A DNA stretch of 64,000 bases from an uncultured Pelagibacteraceae bacterium. Lineage in GTDB: Bacteria > Pseudomonadota > Alphaproteobacteria > Pelagibacterales > Pelagibacteraceae. Both the position numbers and the translations under genes were made by a program. This document shows positions 58,755 to 64,000 of the stretch, one piece after another. Where the stretch lies: positions 20,050 through 84,049 of the forward strand of contig CACNRG010000003.1 in NCBI GenBank assembly GCA_902622805.1, given 5' to 3'. The first letter of the stretch is position 1, and each line of letters begins with the position of its first letter. Below the pieces are notes generated by a model. That model worked only from the letters and a program-made list of their open reading frames with translations, was not told the origin of the DNA and did not search any database.

Positions 58755-59879
58755 ATGTATTTACATAATAGATTAAATAATCAAAACAAATTTTTTCAAA
58801 AAATTAAAGATTTAGATTTTATTTTATTATTTAGTATTTTATTACTTGGAATTATTAGCCTTGGTACAATGTATTCAACTGATGGAGGTCAGATACTTTT
58901 TCATACGAAAAGTCATTTATCTAAATTTTTAATATTTACATTATTAATGTTAATTGTTTCATTCTTTAATATTAAGTTTTGGTTTTCTTTAAGTTATATC
59001 TTTTATTTCATAGTAATTTTGATGCTCATCTGGACCATTAATTTTGGTATTACCGCATCAGGATCTAAAAGATGGTTAGATTTATATTTTATTAATATTC
59101 AACCATCAGAACTTATGAAAATTTTCATTATTTTATGTTTAGCAAAATATTTTCATAGAAAAAGATTAGAAAATGTTAATTCGTTTTATTCAGTGATTAT
59201 ATCATCAATAATAATTTTTTTACCGATGAGTTTAGTGATTATTCAACCAGATTTAGGAACATCAATATTAATTTCAATTAGTGGTATTATAGTCTTGTGG
59301 TTTGCAGGCTTCAATCACAAGTATTTTTTCTATTCGTTTTTATTTTCTGTTTTATCTCTACCTTTCATAATATCTTTTTTAAAACCATATCAAAAATTGA
59401 GAGTATTGACCTTTTTAAACCCCGATAGAGACCCACTAGGTGCTGGCTATCAAATAATTCAATCTAAAATAGCTGTAGGTTCTGGTGGATTATTTGGAAA
59501 GGGTTTTTTACAAGGTACACAAAGTTATTTAGAATTTTTACCAGAAAAACACACTGATTTTATTTTTACTCTTTTTTCTGAGGAATTTGGTTTTGTAGGA
59601 TCAGTATTTCTTTTGTTGTTGTATGCAGTAATAATTTATAGAGTAATTAAAATAGGGACTATCTCAAGAAGTTATTTTGCAAGATTATTTTGCTATAGTT
59701 TTGGAGCATCTTTATTTGTCTACATAGTTATTAATATGAGTATGGTTTTGGGTTTATTGCCAATTGTTGGCTCACCATTGCCGATAATGTCATATGGAGG
59801 CTCATCCATGTTAGCGACTATGATTGGATTTGGTATTGTGATGAGTGCTAAAATTCATAGTACACAATCTATAGCTTAA
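58755..59879 (+). CDS. rodA: rod shape-determining protein RodA
   Basis: SEDS family: ASGSKRWLDLYFINIQPSELMKI, QPDLGTSI, PLPIMSYGGSSML. Confidence 0.96.
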   Translation: MYLHNRLNNQNKFFQKIKDLDFILLFSILLLGIISLGTMYSTDGGQILFHTKSHLSKFLIFTLLMLIVSFFNIKFWFSLSYIFYFIVILMLIWTINFGITASGSKRWLDLYFINIQPSELMKIFIILCLAKYFHRKRLENVNSFYSVIISSIIIFLPMSLVIIQPDLGTSILISISGIIVLWFAGFNHKYFFYSFLFSVLSLPFIISFLKPYQKLRVLTFLNPDRDPLGAGYQIIQSKIAVGSGGLFGKGFLQGTQSYLEFLPEKHTDFIFTLFSEEFGFVGSVFLLLLYAVIIYRVIKIGTISRSYFARLFCYSFGASLFVYIVINMSMVLGLLPIVGSPLPIMSYGGSSMLATMIGFGIVMSAKIHSTQSIA

Positions 59880-59929
59880 GTATAATTTGTCGCCTAATTA
59901 ATTTTCTTAAAGGCAGTATACTTTTTATA

Positions 59930-61171
59930 ATGATAAATAATTCAAAAATTGGAATCGTAGGTGCTGGAATACAAGGAATTTCAAATGCTTTGTTTTTACA
60001 AAAACGCGGATTTGATGTAACTTTGTTCGATAGAGATGAGCCAGGAAGTCCAGCAGCCTCTTATGGTAATGCTGGCCACTTTTCTCCATATGCCTCTTTA
60101 TCTTTAAATAGAACAGATGTCTTGGCTGATGTACCCGCAATGTTATTAAGCTCTACAGGTCCTTTGGCTCTTAAATGGAATTATGTACCAAGAATGTTAC
60201 CTTGGTTTTTCAAATTTATACTAAATACTTCAAAAAAAAAGATGATGCATACTGCAAAATATATGCATCAAATTTTAGATCTTGCATTACCAGCTTATGA
60301 TGAATTATTTGAAGAAATAGATTTGGAGGGATTAGTTGAAAATAAAGGAATTTTATATATTTGGAATGATCAAGATTTAAAAAGTAGAGAGCTCGAAATA
60401 AAAGTTAGAGATGAATTAGGCGTTAAGCAACAATTAGTTAATAAAAATGAAATTCATGATTTAGAGCCTAATATTAAACAATTTTACCACGCTGGAGTTT
60501 ATTACCCATATGCAAGACATGCAAGAAATCCAAAAAAAATTCTCTTAAAATTATTTGAACTTTTTTTAAAAAAAGGAGGAAAGTTTAGAAACTTGAATAT
60601 TCAAGAAATAAAATTCGAAAATGAAAAACCAGTTTTTAAAAATGAAAATCAGGAGTTTAAGTTTGATAAAATTGTTATAACATGTGGAGCATTTTCAAAA
60701 AAACTTACCGACAATCTTGGAGAAAAAATTCCTTTAGATACTGAAAGAGGATATCACGTACATTTTAAAGGTTGCGATCATTTACTTTCTAGACCAGTAA
60801 TTTTCTCTAATAGAGGATTTGGAATAACGCCAATGGAACAAGGATTGAGAGTAGTAGGAACGGTAGAGTTTGGTGGATTAGACAATCCTCTATCAAAATC
60901 TAGAATTAAAAACTTAATCAATAATGCAAAATACATGTTAGGAGATTTACCTAAACACGAAGATGAGTGGCTAGGGTTTAGGCCTACTTTACCAGACTTT
61001 TTACCTGTAATGGGTCCTTCAAAAAATTATAAAAATGTATTTTACTGTTTTGGACATCATCATTTAGGCTGGACACTTGGGCCAATTTCTGGGAAGATTG
61101 TATCTGGAATGGTTGCTGCTGAAAATACAAATTTAAATTTAGATCCTTATAGTTCAGTAAGATTCAGTTAA
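59930..61171 (+). CDS. DadA-like FAD-dependent D-amino-acid dehydrogenase/oxidoreductase
   Basis: KIGIVGAGIQGISNALFLQKRGFDVTLFDRDEPGSPAASYGNAG; DAO C-terminal GFRPTLPDFLPVMGPSKNYKNVFYCFGHHHLGWTLGP. Confidence 0.9.
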   Translation: MINNSKIGIVGAGIQGISNALFLQKRGFDVTLFDRDEPGSPAASYGNAGHFSPYASLSLNRTDVLADVPAMLLSSTGPLALKWNYVPRMLPWFFKFILNTSKKKMMHTAKYMHQILDLALPAYDELFEEIDLEGLVENKGILYIWNDQDLKSRELEIKVRDELGVKQQLVNKNEIHDLEPNIKQFYHAGVYYPYARHARNPKKILLKLFELFLKKGGKFRNLNIQEIKFENEKPVFKNENQEFKFDKIVITCGAFSKKLTDNLGEKIPLDTERGYHVHFKGCDHLLSRPVIFSNRGFGITPMEQGLRVVGTVEFGGLDNPLSKSRIKNLINNAKYMLGDLPKHEDEWLGFRPTLPDFLPVMGPSKNYKNVFYCFGHHHLGWTLGPISGKIVSGMVAAENTNLNLDPYSSVRFS

Positions 61172-61174
61172 TAT

Positions 61175-62068
61175 ATGCAAAATACTAAAGCATATATAAT
61201 GTTGATTTGTGCAACATTATTTTGGGCAGGAAATTTTGTAATAGGAAAATTGGCTTTTCTCACAAATATTCCACCTATGTCCTTAGTTTTTTTTAGATGG
61301 TCTTTAGTGTGGATAATATTGCTGCCTTTTACTTTTCAAGAAATTATAAGGTCTAAGGAAGTAATTCTAAAAAACTTACCTTTATTGCTTTTCTTAGCAT
61401 TAACAAGTGTTGGCTTATTCAATTCGTTTACATATTTATCATTAGTTCACACACAAGTAATAAATGCATCTCTTTTCAATACTGCTATCCCTGCAATTAT
61501 TATTTTACTTTGTTTCCTTTTTAAGATTGAAAAAACTAACAAATACCAAATTTTAGGACTCATTATATCTACATTAGGAATTCTATCTATTTTAACAAAG
61601 CTAAATTTAGAAATAATTCTCTCTTTAAATTTTAATAAGGGTGACTTAATTATGATTGGGGGAGTTGTTTCGTGGGGCTTATACTCTTCTTTCCTTAAAA
61701 AAAAAAAATTTACTTTACCACTTCTCACTTTAGTACATGTCTTATGTACATTTGGATTAATTTTTATTTTTCCACAATTTATTTATGAATTTTCACAAGG
61801 TCAAAGAATAGATTTTAATATAAACTTATTCTATATTCTAATTTTTCTAGCTTTATTTCCAAGTATAGGATCATATTATTGTTGGGCTGGAGCTGTTTCT
61901 ATAATTGGTGCAAACAGAGCTGGTATTTTCTTATCACTAATCCCATTATTCAGCACAATAATGGCAATATATTTTTACAGAGAGCAATTTCAATTTTTTC
62001 ACTTGATTGGAGCGATTTTAATTATATTAGGTTTATTTTTATCAAATAAAGAAATTAAAAATGCTTAA
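61175..62068 (+). CDS. DMT superfamily / EamA permease
   Basis: ~10 hydrophobic segments, ATLFWAGNFVIGKLA, EamA repeats. Confidence 0.92.
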   Translation: MQNTKAYIMLICATLFWAGNFVIGKLAFLTNIPPMSLVFFRWSLVWIILLPFTFQEIIRSKEVILKNLPLLLFLALTSVGLFNSFTYLSLVHTQVINASLFNTAIPAIIILLCFLFKIEKTNKYQILGLIISTLGILSILTKLNLEIILSLNFNKGDLIMIGGVVSWGLYSSFLKKKKFTLPLLTLVHVLCTFGLIFIFPQFIYEFSQGQRIDFNINLFYILIFLALFPSIGSYYCWAGAVSIIGANRAGIFLSLIPLFSTIMAIYFYREQFQFFHLIGAILIILGLFLSNKEIKNA

Positions 62069-63011
62069 AGTTGCTATTTTAGATGATTACCAAAATGTTG
62101 CACAAGAATTTGTGGATTTAGAAAAACTATCTGGTGAATATGAATTTAAAATTTTTAACGAACCATTTATTGATGAAAGAGATGTTTTAGGTCAATTAGC
62201 TGATTTTGAAGCATTGCTAATAATGCGAGAAAGAACTCCAATAACAAAAAATGTTATAGATAATCTTAGTAAGCTAAAATTTATTATTACAAGTGGATTA
62301 AGAAATAAATCAATTGATTTAGATGCAGCCAAAAAAAAGAAAATTATAGTTTGTGGTACTGAAACAAATATTAATCCAACACCTGAATTAACCTGGGCTT
62401 TAATATTAGGTCTAGCTCGAAATTTAAAAGAAGAAGTTGATAATATGTATCAGGGCTATTGGCAAACAACGATTGGCGTTGAACTTAAAGGAAAGATTCT
62501 AGGTTTAATTGGTCTTGGTCGAGTTGGCTCAGAAGTTGCTAAAATTGGAAAAGCTTTTGGCATGCAAGTGATGGCATGGAGTGAAAACTTAAACTTAGAT
62601 AAATGTAAAGAACTTAATGTTTTGCCATGTAGTAAAGAAGATCTGATAAAAACCTCTGATTTTTTATCTATTCATGTGCAAGGTAGCGAAAGGTACAAGG
62701 ACTGTATCACTCTTAAAGAAATGGATAAAATGAAAAAAACAGCTTTCATAATAAATACTTCTCGAGGACAAATTATTAATGAAGATGATTTAATAATTGC
62801 CTTATCCACAAATGTGATCGCTGGAGCTGGTATCGATGTTTATGGAAAAGAACCACTACCAGAAAACAATAAATTAAGATTTCTACCAAATGCACTATTA
62901 ACCCCACATATTGGATTTGTAACAGCGGAAAATTATAGTATTTTTTACACGCAAATGATCGAAGCTTTGGAAGCTTGTGTGAAAGGAAAACCAATAAGAA
63001 TTATTGAATAG
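62061..63011 (+). CDS. D-2-hydroxyacid dehydrogenase family protein
   Basis: GLIGLGRVGSEVAKIGKAFGMQVMAW Rossmann motif, INTSRGQIINEDDL, AGIDVYGKEPLP. Confidence 0.93.
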   Translation: MLKVAILDDYQNVAQEFVDLEKLSGEYEFKIFNEPFIDERDVLGQLADFEALLIMRERTPITKNVIDNLSKLKFIITSGLRNKSIDLDAAKKKKIIVCGTETNINPTPELTWALILGLARNLKEEVDNMYQGYWQTTIGVELKGKILGLIGLGRVGSEVAKIGKAFGMQVMAWSENLNLDKCKELNVLPCSKEDLIKTSDFLSIHVQGSERYKDCITLKEMDKMKKTAFIINTSRGQIINEDDLIIALSTNVIAGAGIDVYGKEPLPENNKLRFLPNALLTPHIGFVTAENYSIFYTQMIEALEACVKGKPIRIIE

Positions 63012-63018
63012 ATTGATT

Positions 63019-63630
63019 ATGGCTAATTCAATATTTTATGAAGCATCAAAAAAAAATAAATTTATAAAAAAGATATACAATTTTTATAATATCTACATAA
63101 GAAATGGAAAATTTTTAGATAAAGGCACTCAATTCGGTGAAGATAAATATATTTTGAATTTATTTGAAAAAAATTTTAAAGGACACTTTTTAGATATTGG
63201 ATGTTTCCATCCAACAAAACATAATAATACTTACTTAATGTACAAAAATGGATGGTCTGGAATAAACATAGATTTAAATCCTTTAACGATTGAATTATTT
63301 GATTTTATGCGACCTAGAGATATCAATATTAATGTTGGTGTTTCTGACACTGAAAATGAAAAAAAACTTTATTTCATTGATGAATTTAATACCCAAAATT
63401 CTCTAGATGAAAATCAATTGAATTTTTTAAAAAATCATCACAACATTAAATTGGATGAAATAGTTGAAAAAAAGATAAAAACCAGAAGATTGGATAAGAT
63501 TTTGGATGAGTATAAATATTATAATATTGATTTTATGAACTTAGATATTGAAGTTTATTTTCTTTTTCTAAAGATCGAACCTCATCATAACCTCCAATAT
63601 GTTGATCATCAAAAAAAATTTGAGGGATAG
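63019..63630 (+). pseudogene. FkbM-family methyltransferase, apparently 3'-truncated
   Basis: GHFLDIGCFHPTKHNNTYLMYKNGWSGINIDLNPL...RRLDKILDEYKYYNIDFMNLDIE then abrupt switch to VYFLFLKIEPHHNLQYVDHQKKFEG, which is antisense of grxC. Confidence 0.75.
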
Positions 63631-63787
63631 TTTTTCTTCCATTAGCTTTTTTAATCATTTCATTCATTGCACCATCAACGGTTGCGATATTAATTTCATC
63701 ATAGGTCGCATTATTTCTTGTTAATAGCCTCTTTGCTGCTTCACAGTAATTACAAAGTGGCCCTGTATAAATTGTAACTTTTTTCAT
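63533..63787 (-). CDS. grxC: glutaredoxin 3
   Basis: VTIYTGPLCNYCEAAKRLL (CNYC), RKTIPQIFFDDQHIGGYDEV. Confidence 0.93.
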   Translation of the reverse strand: MKKVTIYTGPLCNYCEAAKRLLTRNNATYDEINIATVDGAMNEMIKKANGRKTIPQIFFDDQHIGGYDEVRSLEKENKLQYLSS

Positions 63788-63790
63788 ATA

Positions 63791-64000
63791 TTAAAGATAA
63801 TCACCTTTTTTAATTTTACTAGTAATTTCTTTTCTTGAATATTCAAATTTTTTTCTATGTTTTATACTTTTTTGATTTACTCTTTTTCTCCATAATCTAA
63901 ATGAAGATGGTTTAAGAGATCTTCTCATTATCTTAATAACATCAGACTCTGTATTGCCAGTTTTCTTTTCAATTTCCTCAAAAGTAATACGGTCAGCCCA
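63791..64000 (-). CDS. DUF2805 / TIGR03643 family protein (5' end outside window)
   Basis: Reverse-strand reading from the window edge: WADRITFEEIEKKTGNTESDVIKIMRRSLKPSSFRLWRKRVNQKSIKHRKKFEYSRKEITSKIKKGDYL*; not in the ORF track. Confidence 0.82.
   Translation of the reverse strand, partial: WADRITFEEIEKKTGNTESDVIKIMRRSLKPSSFRLWRKRVNQKSIKHRKKFEYSRKEITSKIKKGDYL

Noticed and set aside
61447-61728. 93-aa minus-strand ORF inside the EamA permease gene
   Set aside because: Antisense shadow without recognisable features.

Overview
AT-rich, tightly packed alphaproteobacterial chromosome segment. Gene content, compositional bias and very short intergenic gaps strongly resemble SAR11 / Candidatus Pelagibacter. 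Nearly all of the window is coding. Main blocks: a minus-strand tkt-gap-pgk-fba-thiE-efp-suhB-rpmE-trcR run; zapA/fau/ymdB/yebC/RuvC-like; tolQRAB-pal-cpoB-tilS-ftsH-folP-glmM-thiD-purA; rpoH, rluD, tRNA-Arg(UCG), an ABC-2 exporter, tsaC; xseB-ispA-dxs, aroC, pdxH, ispB, sppA, glyQS, ppdK; a small block of orphan genes; a circularly permuted two-piece tmRNA gene (minus strand, tag ANESYALAA) next to thyX; mrp, hflKC-degP-miaA, ilvBHC-leuA, mreBCD-mrdA-rodA; and a terminal accessory block (DadA-like oxidase, EamA permease, 2-hydroxyacid dehydrogenase, a truncated FkbM methyltransferase) ending at grxC and a DUF2805 gene. The best second-look items are the split tmRNA and its effect on the thyX start call, a phage-type RuvC at the ruvC locus with no adjacent ruvAB, a translationally coupled orphan protein plus divergent formyltransferase-fold protein, the FkbM/grxC truncation junction, and an RpoH-like promoter at ftsH. 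No CRISPR array, transposon, prophage or clear new defence system was seen. All homology calls are from reading motifs, not from database searches.
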